From contig NZ_JAJBTT010000018.1 in NCBI RefSeq assembly GCF_020860705.1, forward strand, positions 56,755-120,754: 64,000 bases of DNA. The letters are read 5' to 3'. Source of the stretch: Akkermansia sp. GTDB lineage: Bacteria > Verrucomicrobiota > Verrucomicrobiia > Verrucomicrobiales > Akkermansiaceae. How positions within the stretch are numbered: position 1 is the stretch's first letter; each line of letters starts with the position of its first letter. A model generated the notes under the pieces. That model was not told the DNA's origin, did not search any database, and saw nothing but the letters and a program-made list of their open reading frames with translations. Made by a program: the position numbers and the translations under genes. Below are positions 27,315 to 36,776 of this stretch, one piece after another.

Positions 27315-28370
27315 ATGATGAAAGTTATCGTTACGGGGGGCGCCGGCTTCATCGGTTCCAATCTGGTCAGGCTGCTGCTTGAGCACGGCCATGAAGTCCT
27401 GAATATTGACGCCCTGACCTATGCCGGCAATATCCATTCTTTAGATGACGCGGCAGGTTCCCCTGCCTACCAGTTCCTGCACGCCGACGTGCGGAATGCC
27501 GACCTGATGCGGCGCACCCTGCGGGAGTACGGCCCTGACTGGGTGATGCACCTGGCGGCGGAGTCCCACGTGGACCGTTCCATTGACGATCCGGGGGATT
27601 TCATGACGACCAACGTGATGGGCACCTTTTCCATGCTCCAGGCGGCCCTGGAGTATTACCGTTCCCTGGAAGGGGGGAAGAAGGAGTGCTTCCGCTTTCA
27701 CCACATTTCCACGGACGAGGTATACGGTTCCCTGGGGAAGGACGGCCTGTTTACGGAGTCCACGCCGTACCGCCCCCATTCCCCGTATTCCGCCAGCAAG
27801 GCGTCCAGCGACCATCTGGTGCGCGCCTGGCATGATACGTACGGCCTGCCCGTGCTGATTACCAACTGTTCCAACAATTACGGCCCCTTCCAGTTTCCTG
27901 AAAAGCTGATCCCCGTGGTCATCCTGAAGGCGCTGGCCGGGGAGCCCATCCCCGTGTACGGCAGGGGAGAGAACGTGCGGGACTGGCTGTATGTGGTGGA
28001 CCACTGCGAAGCCCTGCTGACGGTCGTCTCTTCCGGAAAACCCGGCGAGACGTACAACATCGGCGGCAATAACGAGAAAACGAATCTGGAACTGGTGGAG
28101 CTGCTGTGCTCCCATCTGGATGAGTTGCGGCCCCGTGCGGACGGCCGGAGCTACCGGGAGCAAATCACCTTTGTGCAGGACAGGCCGGGGCATGACCTGC
28201 GTTACGCGATTGACGCGTCCAAAATACGGAGGGAGCTGGGCTGGGCTCCGCGCCAGGATCATTCTTCCGGGTTCAGAAAAACCATCCAGTGGTATCTGGA
28301 CCATGAGGACTGGTGGCGCGGCATCCTGTCCGGGGAATACCGCCTGGAACGTCTGGGAACCAATGGTTAG
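27315..28370 (+). CDS. rmlB: dTDP-glucose 4,6-dehydratase
   Basis: About 351 residues from 27315 (ATG-ATG). This short-chain dehydrogenase-like enzyme converts dTDP-glucose to dTDP-4-keto-6-deoxyglucose. The NAD-binding [14 protein letters not shown] lies at the N-terminus. The catalytic STDEVYGS and the YSASKASSD motif (Tyr-xxx-Lys) follow, as do RPHSPYSAS and the substrate loop [17 protein letters not shown]. It feeds deoxysugar (for example rhamnose) synthesis for surface polysaccharide. The next gene, rmlA, starts 9 bp after its stop. rmlC and rmlD are not nearby. Confidence 0.95.
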   Translation: MMKVIVTGGAGFIGSNLVRLLLEHGHEVLNIDALTYAGNIHSLDDAAGSPAYQFLHADVRNADLMRRTLREYGPDWVMHLAAESHVDRSIDDPGDFMTTNVMGTFSMLQAALEYYRSLEGGKKECFRFHHISTDEVYGSLGKDGLFTESTPYRPHSPYSASKASSDHLVRAWHDTYGLPVLITNCSNNYGPFQFPEKLIPVVILKALAGEPIPVYGRGENVRDWLYVVDHCEALLTVVSSGKPGETYNIGGNNEKTNLELVELLCSHLDELRPRADGRSYREQITFVQDRPGHDLRYAIDASKIRRELGWAPRQDHSSGFRKTIQWYLDHEDWWRGILSGEYRLERLGTNG

Positions 28371-28379
28371 GAGATTGAT

Positions 28380-29243
28380 ATGAAAGGTATTGTTCTGGCC
28401 GGGGGGAGCGGCACCCGTCTGCATCCCGTTACGCTTTCCATCAGCAAGCAATTGCTGCCCATTTACGACAAGCCGATGGTGTATTACCCCATTTCCGTAC
28501 TGATGCTGGCCGGGATACGGGAGATCCTCATCATTTCCACCCCACGGGACCTGCCCCTGTACCGGGAGCTGCTGGGGGACGGAAGCAGGTTCGGCGTATC
28601 CTTTGAATACCGGGAACAGCCCAGGCCGGAGGGGCTGGCGCAGGCCTTCCTCATCGGGGAGGAATTCATCGGCGGCGATACAGTGGCCCTGGTGCTGGGG
28701 GACAATATTTTTTACGGGCGCGGCCTGACGGAGAAACTGAGGCGCGCCGCCAGGCTGACGCGCGGAGCGACCATCTTCGGCTACCAGGTGCACGACCCCC
28801 AGCGTTTCGGCGTGGTGGAGTTCGATGAGGAGGGAAAGGCGGTTTCCATTGAGGAAAAACCGCTCAAGCCCAAGTCGGACATGGCCGTGACCGGCCTATA
28901 TTTTTACGACAACCAGGTAGTGGAAATCGCCAGAAAGGTACCCAAGTCCGCCCGCGGCGAACTGGAAATCACGTCCGTGAACCAGGAGTACCTCAAGCAG
29001 GGGCTTCTGCATGTGGAAAAGCTGGCGCGCGGTTATACGTGGCTGGACACGGGCACGCACGACACCCTTCTGGAGGCTTCCATGTTCGTCCGCACTCTGG
29101 AGAACCACCAGGGGTTCAAGGTGGCGTGTCTGGAGGAAATCGCCTTCAACAACGGCTGGATTTCCCGGGAGATGCTGCGGACCCAGGCCGGAGCCATGAA
29201 GAATAACGGCTACGGCTGTTATCTGGATGAATTGGCGAAGTAG
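28380..29243 (+). CDS. rmlA: Glucose-1-phosphate thymidylyltransferase
   Basis: 287 residues. RmlA makes dTDP-glucose from glucose-1-phosphate and dTTP, the step before RmlB, so the gene pair is in reversed metabolic order. Motifs are [13 protein letters not shown] at the N-terminus (nucleotide-binding), [20 protein letters not shown] and [25 protein letters not shown] lies 5 bp before the ATG, one of the better ribosome sites in the window. Confidence 0.96.
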   Translation: MKGIVLAGGSGTRLHPVTLSISKQLLPIYDKPMVYYPISVLMLAGIREILIISTPRDLPLYRELLGDGSRFGVSFEYREQPRPEGLAQAFLIGEEFIGGDTVALVLGDNIFYGRGLTEKLRRAARLTRGATIFGYQVHDPQRFGVVEFDEEGKAVSIEEKPLKPKSDMAVTGLYFYDNQVVEIARKVPKSARGELEITSVNQEYLKQGLLHVEKLARGYTWLDTGTHDTLLEASMFVRTLENHQGFKVACLEEIAFNNGWISREMLRTQAGAMKNNGYGCYLDELAK

Positions 29244-29278
29244 CGGCTGATGCCTGTACGGCGGACGCGTTTTTTGCC

Positions 29279-30001
29279 TTATTCCCGGCGTCCGCGTATT
29301 TCCGGATCCTGAAGGTCCGGGAGGGAGGCTATTCCCATCACGTTCCGGTACAGGGACCATGCCAGGAGGGCGGAGAGAACGGCCAGGGCCGCATCCAGCC
29401 CGCAGGAAAGCAGGAACACCGCATAAGGAAGGGCCGCCGCCAGGGGGGCGCACAGCCCGGACAGCATTCCCCACAGGAGAAAGAACAGGAAAAACAGGAG
29501 GCTTTGCAGCCCGTTGCAGGCGGCCAGAATGCCCCAGGCCAAGAACAGTTTTCTAGAGGGGGCCGGATAGCCGCGGGTATAGGGAAAGGCAAAAAAGGCA
29601 GTGACGGCGACCAGAAGCAGGAACATCTCCCAGGTTCTCCCCATCTCTGCATACTGGAACGTCACGGGCTGCGCCGTGAACGGAATGAGGAGGGCGTACA
29701 AGGCGGGCAGGATCGCCAGGGAGCTCAGAATGCGCGTGACATGATTGCCGCGGGCCGCGAGCAGAACCCGGCTTCCCCACAGGATGATGCATGCCAGGGA
29801 AAGGATGCCCAGCAGGGTCGCCCAGGTTCCGGCGAGCATGTACCCGGTTGCCTGCTCCGGAGAATGGAACAGGGCGGGTATAAGTATATGAAGGATTGCC
29901 ACCAGGATGGATCCCGCGCCGAAAACGGCGGAGCAGGCGCGGATAAATGCCTTGACGGCGGGATAAATCATCCAGTCCATGGAGGGGAAGAGGGAAGGCA
30001 A
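29279..30001 (-). CDS. Hypothetical polytopic membrane protein
   Basis: 240 residues with about six hydrophobic helices (for example ACSAVFGAGSILVAILHIL, GYMLAGTWATLLGILSLACIIL and LLLVAVTAFFAFPY). It has a short cytoplasmic C-terminus ending in RGRRE. I recognise no family. It converges on rmlA and lies just downstream of the terminator of the propionate operon, so it is probably expressed separately. Confidence 0.6.
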   Translation of the reverse strand: MPSLFPSMDWMIYPAVKAFIRACSAVFGAGSILVAILHILIPALFHSPEQATGYMLAGTWATLLGILSLACIILWGSRVLLAARGNHVTRILSSLAILPALYALLIPFTAQPVTFQYAEMGRTWEMFLLLVAVTAFFAFPYTRGYPAPSRKLFLAWGILAACNGLQSLLFFLFFLLWGMLSGLCAPLAAALPYAVFLLSCGLDAALAVLSALLAWSLYRNVMGIASLPDLQDPEIRGRRE

Positions 30002-30011
30002 TTGCAGGTTG

Positions 30012-30042
30012 GAAAAAGACCGCTCCGTGTGCGGGAGCGGTC
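30012..30042 (-). terminator. Terminator of the propionate operon
   Basis: On the minus strand GACCGCTCC and GGAGCGGTC (30042-30034 with 30026-30018) form a perfect 9-bp stem, followed by TTTTTCC. It lies 55 bp after the stop of the CoA-transferase gene. Confidence 0.85.
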
Positions 30043-30096
30043 CTGTGAGTTTAACGTAAAGTCATGGGTGCCAATGCAAATGACGGCAGGCGGGAG

Positions 30097-31593
30097 TTAC
30101 TGGTACTGGGCCCAGTCAACGTTTTTCATGTCTCCGCTCCTGGCCAGCTCGGCATGCATGCCCAAAGCGGCCCGGATGGACTGCGGAGTCTGGGCCTTGT
30201 CGCCGGACAGTTTCAGGTAATCCCAAAGGATGTTCTTGTAATCCGGATGGACGCAGTTTTCAATAATGGTCTGGGCCCTTTCTTTCGGACTCTTGCCGCG
30301 GAGGTCGGCAACACCCTGTTCGGTAATGATGATGTTGACGTCATGTTCCGTATGGTCATGGTGGGAGACCATGGGGACGATGGCGCTGATCTTGCCGTCC
30401 TTGGCAACGGACGGGCAGGTGAAGATGGAAATGTAAGCGTTGCGCGTGAAGTCGCCGGACCCGCCGATACCGTTCATCATCTTCGTGCCGCCGATGTGCG
30501 TGGAGTTGACGTTCCCGTAGAGGTCGGCTTCAATGGCGGTATTGATGGAGATGACGCCGAGGCGGCGGATTACTTCCGGGCTGTTGGATATTTCCGAGGG
30601 GCGGAGCACCAGCTTGTCACGGAAGAAGTCCATGTCCCTGTAAATGCCTTCCAGGCAGTCGTTCGTCACGGTCAGGGAACAGGCACTGCCGAATTTCACG
30701 CGGCCTTCCCGGATCAGTCCGATGACGGAGTTCTGGATGACTTCCGTGTACATTTCAAAGGCGGGAATGGTCTTGTCACGGCCCAGGGCCCCCAGCACGG
30801 CGTTTGCGATGTTGCCTACGCCGGACTGAAGCGGCAGGAAGGTGGAGGGGATAATGCCCCGTTTCATGTCGGCGGCCAGGAAATCCGCCACGTTCTGCCC
30901 GATTTTATCGGTCAGGGGGTCTGCCGCGGCAAAGGAGCGGGCTTCGTCCGGCCAGTTGGTTTCCACGATGCCTACGATCTTCTTCGGATCAACCTGGATG
31001 TAGGGTTTCCCGATGCGGTCGCTGGCTTTGTAAATGGGAATTTCACGGCGGTTGGGGGGATCCAGGGGTTCGTAAACGTCGTGCAGTCCCATGGCATTCT
31101 TGCTGTGGGCGGCGTTCAATTCCACGATGATCTTGTCGGCAAGGCGGCAAATGGTGGGAGCGATTCCGCCGGCGGCCGTCAGATAAATTTTACCGTCCGC
31201 CGTGACTTCGCAGGCTTCGATGATGGCAACGTCTACTTTGCCCATGAACCCGTAACGGACTTCCTGGGCCATCTGGGATAAATGGATGTCGTTGTAAGCG
31301 ATTTCCCCGTTGTTCACCGCCTTGCGGAAATCCGCATTGGTGGTGTAAGGGGCGCGGTAGCGAATGGCCTTGGCGCGGGAAAGAACCCCGTCGCAGGAAT
31401 CGCCCGTGGAAGCGCCGGTGAAGACGCTCACCTGGAAGGGGTTTCCCTTCGCGTGTTCCGCTTCCGCAATTTTTGCCAATTCAGCCGTAACAGCCTTGGC
31501 CGTCCCTGCGGGAGTGAACCCGCTCAGGCCAATGTGGTGGCCATGTTTAATCAGGCTTGCTGCTTCTTCTGGTGTTAGTTCCTTGTAACTCAT
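30097..31593 (-). CDS. Acyl-CoA:carboxylate CoA-transferase (acetyl-CoA hydrolase family)
   Basis: About 498 residues from the ATG at 31593; the longer frame to 31656 adds a non-family tail. It belongs to the Cat1/succinyl-CoA:acetate CoA-transferase group. Signs are HIGLSGFTPAGTAKAV, LQSGVGNIANAVLGALG, the catalytic-glutamate region IEADLYGNVNSTHIGG and NGIGGSGDFTRNAY. It moves CoA between acyl-CoA and a carboxylate in the cytoplasm. As the last gene of the methylmalonyl-CoA decarboxylase operon it probably releases propionate from propionyl-CoA while activating succinate or acetate. Actual substrates are inferred from context. Confidence 0.88.
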   Translation of the reverse strand: MSYKELTPEEAASLIKHGHHIGLSGFTPAGTAKAVTAELAKIAEAEHAKGNPFQVSVFTGASTGDSCDGVLSRAKAIRYRAPYTTNADFRKAVNNGEIAYNDIHLSQMAQEVRYGFMGKVDVAIIEACEVTADGKIYLTAAGGIAPTICRLADKIIVELNAAHSKNAMGLHDVYEPLDPPNRREIPIYKASDRIGKPYIQVDPKKIVGIVETNWPDEARSFAAADPLTDKIGQNVADFLAADMKRGIIPSTFLPLQSGVGNIANAVLGALGRDKTIPAFEMYTEVIQNSVIGLIREGRVKFGSACSLTVTNDCLEGIYRDMDFFRDKLVLRPSEISNSPEVIRRLGVISINTAIEADLYGNVNSTHIGGTKMMNGIGGSGDFTRNAYISIFTCPSVAKDGKISAIVPMVSHHDHTEHDVNIIITEQGVADLRGKSPKERAQTIIENCVHPDYKNILWDYLKLSGDKAQTPQSIRAALGMHAELARSGDMKNVDWAQYQ

Positions 31594-31652
31594 GTCAGTG
31601 ATTTTTGTTGGATGAAAAAGAAAGAAACTCCGTGTCAACGGAGCGGGCAGGC

Positions 31653-32432
31653 TCATTCTTCAATAAGCCTGTTGATCAGGTGCGCCGGAACGGTCCGGAT
31701 GGCGCCGGCCGGAAGGGATAACACAGGATTGCCCTGATCGTCAATCCCTGTAAAAATTCCCCGGATGGTTTCGTCATCCGTGAGAATGGAAACCGGCCTT
31801 TGCCCGTCCCATGCACGTGCCAGTCCCTTCTGAAGAGCAGGGATGCCGCCATGGGAAAAGGTAGAGAGAATCCGGTCCAAATGACTGCTGAGGGAAACCA
31901 TGACGGCGTGCAAAGAGGGGCAGTCCCGAACAAGATCCGCCAGTCTTGCGGGAGGGTCCTTGATTTCTCCAGCCAGGGAGGCCACGTCATTGAAGACATT
32001 GATGCCGATGCCGATGACGGCCATGTTTTCTGCGGGGCGTTCCACCAAGATGCCCGCCAGTTTGGATTTGCCTGCAAGCACGTCGTTGGGCCAGCGCAGG
32101 CGGGCGCAGGTAATGCCCATGCCGTGGAGCATGTTGAGCAGGGCCAGCCCTGCAACCAGGGGAAGATGGCCCCAGTACACCTGGGCCGCAGCGTCTGCGG
32201 GAGTATCCAGGGGAATGGTGAAGGAGGCCCACAGGCCGCCTTCCTCCCCTATCCATTTGCGGTTGAACCTGCCGCGTCCGCCTGTCTGCACACGGCAGAC
32301 GGCAATGTGCCTTGGGGGCAGGGAGCGGGCCAGGTCGTTGGTGGAAAAAGCCTCGGCCCATTCATGATAGGTCCAGTCGCCGCATGGTCCTTCCTCCTCT
32401 GCAGGAGTGGAAAATGAGGCTGTGGAATTCAT
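31653..32432 (-). CDS. birA: Biotin protein ligase
   Basis: 259 residues, so it is the ligase domain without the N-terminal DNA-binding repressor domain. Motifs are the biotinyl-AMP loop GGRGRFNRKWIGEEGG, LRWPNDVLAGKSKLAGILVER and GIGINV. It attaches biotin to the carrier protein encoded three genes upstream in the same operon. Its placement between the Na+-pump subunit and the CoA-transferase suggests co-expression with its main substrate. Confidence 0.93.
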   Translation of the reverse strand: MNSTASFSTPAEEEGPCGDWTYHEWAEAFSTNDLARSLPPRHIAVCRVQTGGRGRFNRKWIGEEGGLWASFTIPLDTPADAAAQVYWGHLPLVAGLALLNMLHGMGITCARLRWPNDVLAGKSKLAGILVERPAENMAVIGIGINVFNDVASLAGEIKDPPARLADLVRDCPSLHAVMVSLSSHLDRILSTFSHGGIPALQKGLARAWDGQRPVSILTDDETIRGIFTGIDDQGNPVLSLPAGAIRTVPAHLINRLIEE

Positions 32433-32468
32433 GGGAGGGGCCGAGGCCTGGAATAGGTTCTGTTCAGG

Positions 32469-34133
32469 TTATCTCGCCAAAGTGGCGATGTAATAGCCCG
32501 CGATAACCGCGGTGCCGATCACGCCCGCAACGTTCGGTCCCATGGCGTGCATGAGAAGGTAGTTGGAGGGATCGTACTTCTGGCCCACATTGTGGGAGAC
32601 GCGGGCCGCCATCGGGACGGCGGAAACGCCTGCGGAACCGATCAGGGGGTTGACCGGATTCTTGCGCCAGATGAGGTTCATGATCTTGGCGGCGATCACG
32701 CCGCCCGCGGTGGCTACGCCGAAGGCGACGATGCCCAGCAGAATGATCAGCAGCGTTTCCTTTTGCAGGAAGCGGTCCCCCTGCATCGTGAGGCCCACGG
32801 AGGTCCCCAGGAAGATGGTGACGATGTTGATGATTTCATTCTGAGAGGCCTGCACCAGGCGTTCCGTTACCTTGCATTCGCGCAGGAAGTTGCCCAGCAT
32901 CAGCATGCCGATCAGCGGAGAAGCGTCCGGAATCAGCAGGATGGTGACAATGGTGACCAGCACGGCGAAGAATAGTTTTTCACTCTTGCTGACCGTTCGC
33001 AAGGATTTCATGCGGATGACGCGCTCCTTCTTCGTGGTCAGCAGCGCCATGATGGGCGGCTGTATCAGCGGCACCAGGGCCATGTACGTGTACGCGGCCA
33101 CGGCCACGGCGCCCAGCAGGTGCGGGGCCAGCTTCATCGTCAGGAAGATGGAGGTGGGACCGTCAGCACCGCCGATGATGCCGATGGAGGCGGCTTCATT
33201 CGGGTTGAAGCCCATGAACAGGGCCATGAAGAACGTGGCGGCCACGCCCACCTGGGCCGCGGCGCCCAGAAGAAGGGTGCGCGGTGCGGCAAGCAGCGGG
33301 CCGAAGTCCGTCAGGGCTCCCACGCCCAGGAAGATGATGGGCGGGAAAATTTCAGCCTTGATGCCCAGCCCGATCCAGTCGTACAGGCCGCCATGGATGG
33401 AGGTGACCAGTAGTTCCTGGGTGTGCTGGCCCACAGCCACGTATTTGCCCGCGGCGGAAACCACCAGGGGTTCCAGCTTCTGCGTTTTCAGGTCCACCGG
33501 AACCTGGTTGCCTTCCGTGTCAAAGTAATTGACGCCCTGCTGGCGGATAACGGTGGTGGTGCCTCCGCCGGTGAGCAGGTAGACCGGATCGTTGCCGTTG
33601 GCTTCCGTCACGTTCTGGAAATCCTTCAGGTTGGGATCCACCGTCAGGCTGTCGTCACCCAGAAGGGCGGCGTCCGCCTTGGCTTTTTCCTGGGATTCCC
33701 GCACGGACTTGATCTGGGAAACGGTCAGCGGGCTGCCGGGGTAAACCTGCATGGGCTGCTGCATGTTTTCCAGATACTGGGCGCGGGCTTCAGGCGTGGT
33801 CAGGTTGGCCGGCACCTTGACAGGCGCCTGCTGAAGCGGAGCCACATGAACGCGCAGGTAGCCCACGTTGTTCAGGGACGTGGCGGTTACTTCCCCCTTT
33901 TCATTGGAGGAAATGACCTGCTGGTTCAGCTGGGTGATGAGCATTCCGTTGTCCGGAATGTTGGCGATGAGGGCGCCAAAGGCAATCGGAACCATCAGGA
34001 GCGGTTCATATTGCTTGGCCACACCCAGATACAGGAGCAGGATGGCAATACCCCACATCCCTACCATTTGCCATGATAGGGAGAAGACGCCCATGCCCTG
34101 TAAAAAGGTGATTAATGAATCAAGAAGACCCAT
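32469..34133 (-). CDS. mmdB: Methylmalonyl-CoA decarboxylase beta subunit (Na+ pump)
   Basis: 554 residues. The C-terminal two-thirds, with LGVGALTDFGPLLA, GGADGPTSIF, MLGNFLREC and NPLIGSAGVSAVPMAARV, is the OadB/MmdB family of biotin-dependent Na+-pumping decarboxylases. It decarboxylates carboxybiotin and exports Na+. Family members usually have about 375-430 residues. Here a mostly hydrophilic block (about residues 65-245), rich in Gln and Thr, separates the first membrane helices from the GALTDFGP core. It looks like an extra extracytoplasmic domain. The gene lies between the biotin carrier and birA. Confidence 0.93.
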   Translation of the reverse strand: MGLLDSLITFLQGMGVFSLSWQMVGMWGIAILLLYLGVAKQYEPLLMVPIAFGALIANIPDNGMLITQLNQQVISSNEKGEVTATSLNNVGYLRVHVAPLQQAPVKVPANLTTPEARAQYLENMQQPMQVYPGSPLTVSQIKSVRESQEKAKADAALLGDDSLTVDPNLKDFQNVTEANGNDPVYLLTGGGTTTVIRQQGVNYFDTEGNQVPVDLKTQKLEPLVVSAAGKYVAVGQHTQELLVTSIHGGLYDWIGLGIKAEIFPPIIFLGVGALTDFGPLLAAPRTLLLGAAAQVGVAATFFMALFMGFNPNEAASIGIIGGADGPTSIFLTMKLAPHLLGAVAVAAYTYMALVPLIQPPIMALLTTKKERVIRMKSLRTVSKSEKLFFAVLVTIVTILLIPDASPLIGMLMLGNFLRECKVTERLVQASQNEIINIVTIFLGTSVGLTMQGDRFLQKETLLIILLGIVAFGVATAGGVIAAKIMNLIWRKNPVNPLIGSAGVSAVPMAARVSHNVGQKYDPSNYLLMHAMGPNVAGVIGTAVIAGYYIATLAR

Positions 34134-34212
34134 ATGGAATTATTCTTGTAGCGGTTTGTAGTCTGAGCCGGAGTCCGGAACCGTTGCCGGTACCGGGCTG
34201 CTGCCGCCGGGA

Positions 34213-34620
34213 TTAACCGATCTTGGCCAGCGCCTGTCCTTCCTGAACCGTGTCGCCCGCGTTCACGCAGAAGGCGGTGAGCGTACCGGAGGCGGGAGCG
34301 TAGATGATGGTGTTCATCTTCATGGCTTCCAGGGTCAGGATCTGGTCTCCGGCCTTCACGGGGGTGCCTGCGGCCACGTCCAGGGAAACGACCTTGCCGG
34401 CAAGCGGGCTGGGGACGTCGCCTGCGCCGGCGGCGGCAGGTGCGGGAGCCGGGGCAGGAGCGGGCGCCGGAGCGGCAACGGGGGCGGAAGCCGCAGGAGC
34501 AGGGGCCGGGGCAGGAACAGGAGCGGGCGCGGGAGCCGCCGTGGTGGAGGATACCTGGTCCAGGAGTTCTACGGATACGTCAAATACCTTGCCGTCAACG
34601 GTGATGCGAAGTTTCTTCAT
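34213..34620 (-). CDS. mmdC: Biotin carboxyl carrier subunit
   Basis: 135 residues. The C-terminal 70 residues are a biotinyl domain with the biotinylated lysine in LEAMKMNTIIYA. A long Ala/Pro-rich flexible linker (about residues 28-65) ties it to a short N-terminal docking segment (MKKLRITVDGKVFDVSVELLD). It carries CO2 from the carboxyltransferase alpha subunit to the membrane beta subunit. Neighbours on both sides are other subunits of the same complex. Confidence 0.93.
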   Translation of the reverse strand: MKKLRITVDGKVFDVSVELLDQVSSTTAAPAPAPVPAPAPAPAASAPVAAPAPAPAPAPAPAAAGAGDVPSPLAGKVVSLDVAAGTPVKAGDQILTLEAMKMNTIIYAPASGTLTAFCVNAGDTVQEGQALAKIG

Positions 34621-34699
34621 AATAATGTATGGTATGGAATGTTAAGTTAAATGGTTCCCGCCGGAAGGGCGGGGGATAAGGGTGAATAGTACAAGTGGC

Positions 34700-35158
34700 T
34701 CAATGGGTAGGCCGGATGCGGTGGGAGGCGAAGATTTCCGCCCTTCCCGCTGCCGCATAGCCGGAGCCCGGGGATTGCTTGATTTCCACGATGCGGTGGC
34801 TCAGGCCGTCCAGGCCCGCGTCCACGGCGGCGGAGATGACGGCCACCATTTCCGGCGTAAGCTCCGTCATGGCGGAGTCCACGGCGGCGGAGAGGATGGC
34901 GAGCATTTCCGGAGTCATTCCCGGCTTTCCCGCTGCCGCGGAAGCGGCGGCAGGAGCAGGTACGGGAGTGGAAACGGGTGCGGCGGCCCTGGCTTTGGCC
35001 TTGTTCTGAATGGAGGCGGCAATGGAGCCGCTGATGGTCAGAATGACGGCCAGGCCACCCAGGCACATCATGACCACCATGATGCCGACAAGCTGGTAGT
35101 CCAGATTGTCCATGATGTTGGCCATGCCCTGTGCAAAGGCGAGTGCTGTGAGTAACAT
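34700..35158 (-). CDS. mmdD: Decarboxylase gamma/delta subunit (OadG-like)
   Basis: 152 residues with one N-terminal membrane helix (YQLVGIMVVMMCLGGLAVILTI), as in OadG/MmdD subunits, followed by a Pro/Ala linker. The C-terminal part has two copies of a motif, TPEMLAILSAAVDSAMTE and TPEMVAVISAAVDAGLDG. Then comes HRIVEIKQSPGSGYAAAGRAEIFASH, typical of this subunit's tail. It holds the alpha and beta subunits together. It lies just downstream of the alpha-subunit gene. Confidence 0.85.
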   Translation of the reverse strand: MLLTALAFAQGMANIMDNLDYQLVGIMVVMMCLGGLAVILTISGSIAASIQNKAKARAAAPVSTPVPAPAAASAAAGKPGMTPEMLAILSAAVDSAMTELTPEMVAVISAAVDAGLDGLSHRIVEIKQSPGSGYAAAGRAEIFASHRIRPTH

Positions 35159-35179
35159 ATGAATCCGTTAAGATGGATG

Positions 35180-36745
35180 TTAAAGCGGAATGTTGCCGTG
35201 CTTCTTGGCGGGACGCACTTCCTTCTTGTTCAGCAGGGTGCGCAGGGCAAAGGCGATCTTGGCGCGGGTTTCTTCCGGATTGATGACTTCCGTGATCTGG
35301 CCCATGCCGGCCGCAACGTACGGGTTGTAGAAGGCTTCCCGGTATTCTTCCAGAAGCTCTCCCTGGCGCTTGGCCTTTTCCGCCGGGTCTTCCACCGCTT
35401 TCAGTTCACGGCCGTAAAGCACCGGAACGGCGCCTTCCGCCCCCATCACGGCGATTTCCGCACCGGGCCAGGCGAAGACGGCGTCCGCGCCCAGGTCCTT
35501 GCAGCACATGGCGATGTAGGCGCCGCCGTAGGCCTTGCGCATGATCAGGGTGACCTTGGGCACCGTGGCCTGGGAGTAGGCGAAGATGAGCTTGGCGCCG
35601 TGGCGGATGATGCCACCGCGTTCCTGGTTCTTGCCGGGCAGGAAGCCGGGCACGTCCACCAGGTTCACCAACGGAATGTTGAAAGCGTTGCAGAAACGGA
35701 TGAAGCGGGCGGCCTTGTCGGAAGAGTCGATGTCCAGGCAGCCGGCCTTTACGTTGGGCTGGTTGGCGATGATGCCGACCACTACGCCGCAGACGCGGCC
35801 GAAGCCGACGACGACGTTCTTGGCAAAGTCCTTGTGCACTTCCAGGAAGTCCCCGTTATCCACCAGGCGGGAGATGATGGGCTGCACGTCCAGAGGCGTG
35901 CGGTTGTCCCCGGGAATGAGGTCGCTCATGCCTTCGTCCGCGCTCAGGTCAAGCGGGGTGTCCAGCTTGTGGGGCGGTTCTTCCGTGTTGTTGGAAGGAA
36001 GGAAGGAAAGGAGCCTCTTCAGGATGTCCATGGCGTGCGCGTCGCTGTCCGCCACAAAGTGGACGTTTCCGGAAACGGAAGCATGGATGGCCGCGGAGCC
36101 GATGTCGTCCATCGTGCACTTTTCATACGTGACCTGTTCAATCACCTTGGGACCGGTGATGTACATGCCGGCGTTGCCGGAATTGCGCATGATGATGAAG
36201 TCCGTCAGGGCGGGGGAATAGGCTGCGCCGCCTGCGCAGGGCCCCAGGATCATGGAGATCTGCGGAACCACGCCGGAAGCCAGCACGTTGTTGTAGAACA
36301 CCTGGGCATAGCCGGACAGGGCCGCCACGCCTTCCTGCAGGCGCGCGCCGCCGGAGTCGTTCACCGTCACCATCGGGATGCCGGCCTTCAGGGCGTACTT
36401 CTGGGCATCCGCGATTTTCATGGCGTGCATGTAGCCGAGGGAGCCGCCCTGGGCCAGGAAGTCGGAAGCGGCGCAGGCGACCGGACGGCCGTTCACCAAG
36501 CCGAAGCCGGAAACGACGCCGTCACCGGGGATTTCCTTCTTGCCCATGCCGAAGTTGTGGCAGTTGTGGCGCACATGCATGCCGATTTCCGAGAAGGTGC
36601 CTTCTTCAAAAAGGTACCCCATGCGGTCACGGGCGGTCATTTCGCCCTTTTCGTGTCTCTTGTCGATCTTTTCCTGACCGCCGCTGAGGATAACCTTCCT
36701 GCGGCGGTTGTTCAGATCGTCAATCAATTTGGGATCAATAGCCAT
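35180..36745 (-). CDS. mmdA: Methylmalonyl-CoA decarboxylase alpha subunit (carboxyltransferase)
   Basis: 521 residues, the standard length. This is an acyl-CoA carboxyltransferase with N and C crotonase-like halves. The acyl-CoA-binding glycine-rich loops are seen in NDSGGARLQEGVAALSGYAQ and IMRKAYGGAYIAMCCKDLG. The oxyanion-type motif is GPCAGGAAYSPALTDF. It transfers the carboxyl of (S)-methylmalonyl-CoA to biotin on the carrier protein, giving propionyl-CoA. It could also be read as a propionyl-CoA carboxylase beta chain, but the adjacent Na+-pump subunits point to the decarboxylase. Confidence 0.93.
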   Translation of the reverse strand: MAIDPKLIDDLNNRRRKVILSGGQEKIDKRHEKGEMTARDRMGYLFEEGTFSEIGMHVRHNCHNFGMGKKEIPGDGVVSGFGLVNGRPVACAASDFLAQGGSLGYMHAMKIADAQKYALKAGIPMVTVNDSGGARLQEGVAALSGYAQVFYNNVLASGVVPQISMILGPCAGGAAYSPALTDFIIMRNSGNAGMYITGPKVIEQVTYEKCTMDDIGSAAIHASVSGNVHFVADSDAHAMDILKRLLSFLPSNNTEEPPHKLDTPLDLSADEGMSDLIPGDNRTPLDVQPIISRLVDNGDFLEVHKDFAKNVVVGFGRVCGVVVGIIANQPNVKAGCLDIDSSDKAARFIRFCNAFNIPLVNLVDVPGFLPGKNQERGGIIRHGAKLIFAYSQATVPKVTLIMRKAYGGAYIAMCCKDLGADAVFAWPGAEIAVMGAEGAVPVLYGRELKAVEDPAEKAKRQGELLEEYREAFYNPYVAAGMGQITEVINPEETRAKIAFALRTLLNKKEVRPAKKHGNIPL

Positions 36746-36776
36746 TGGTATAGTGGTATGGTGGATTCGGAGAATG

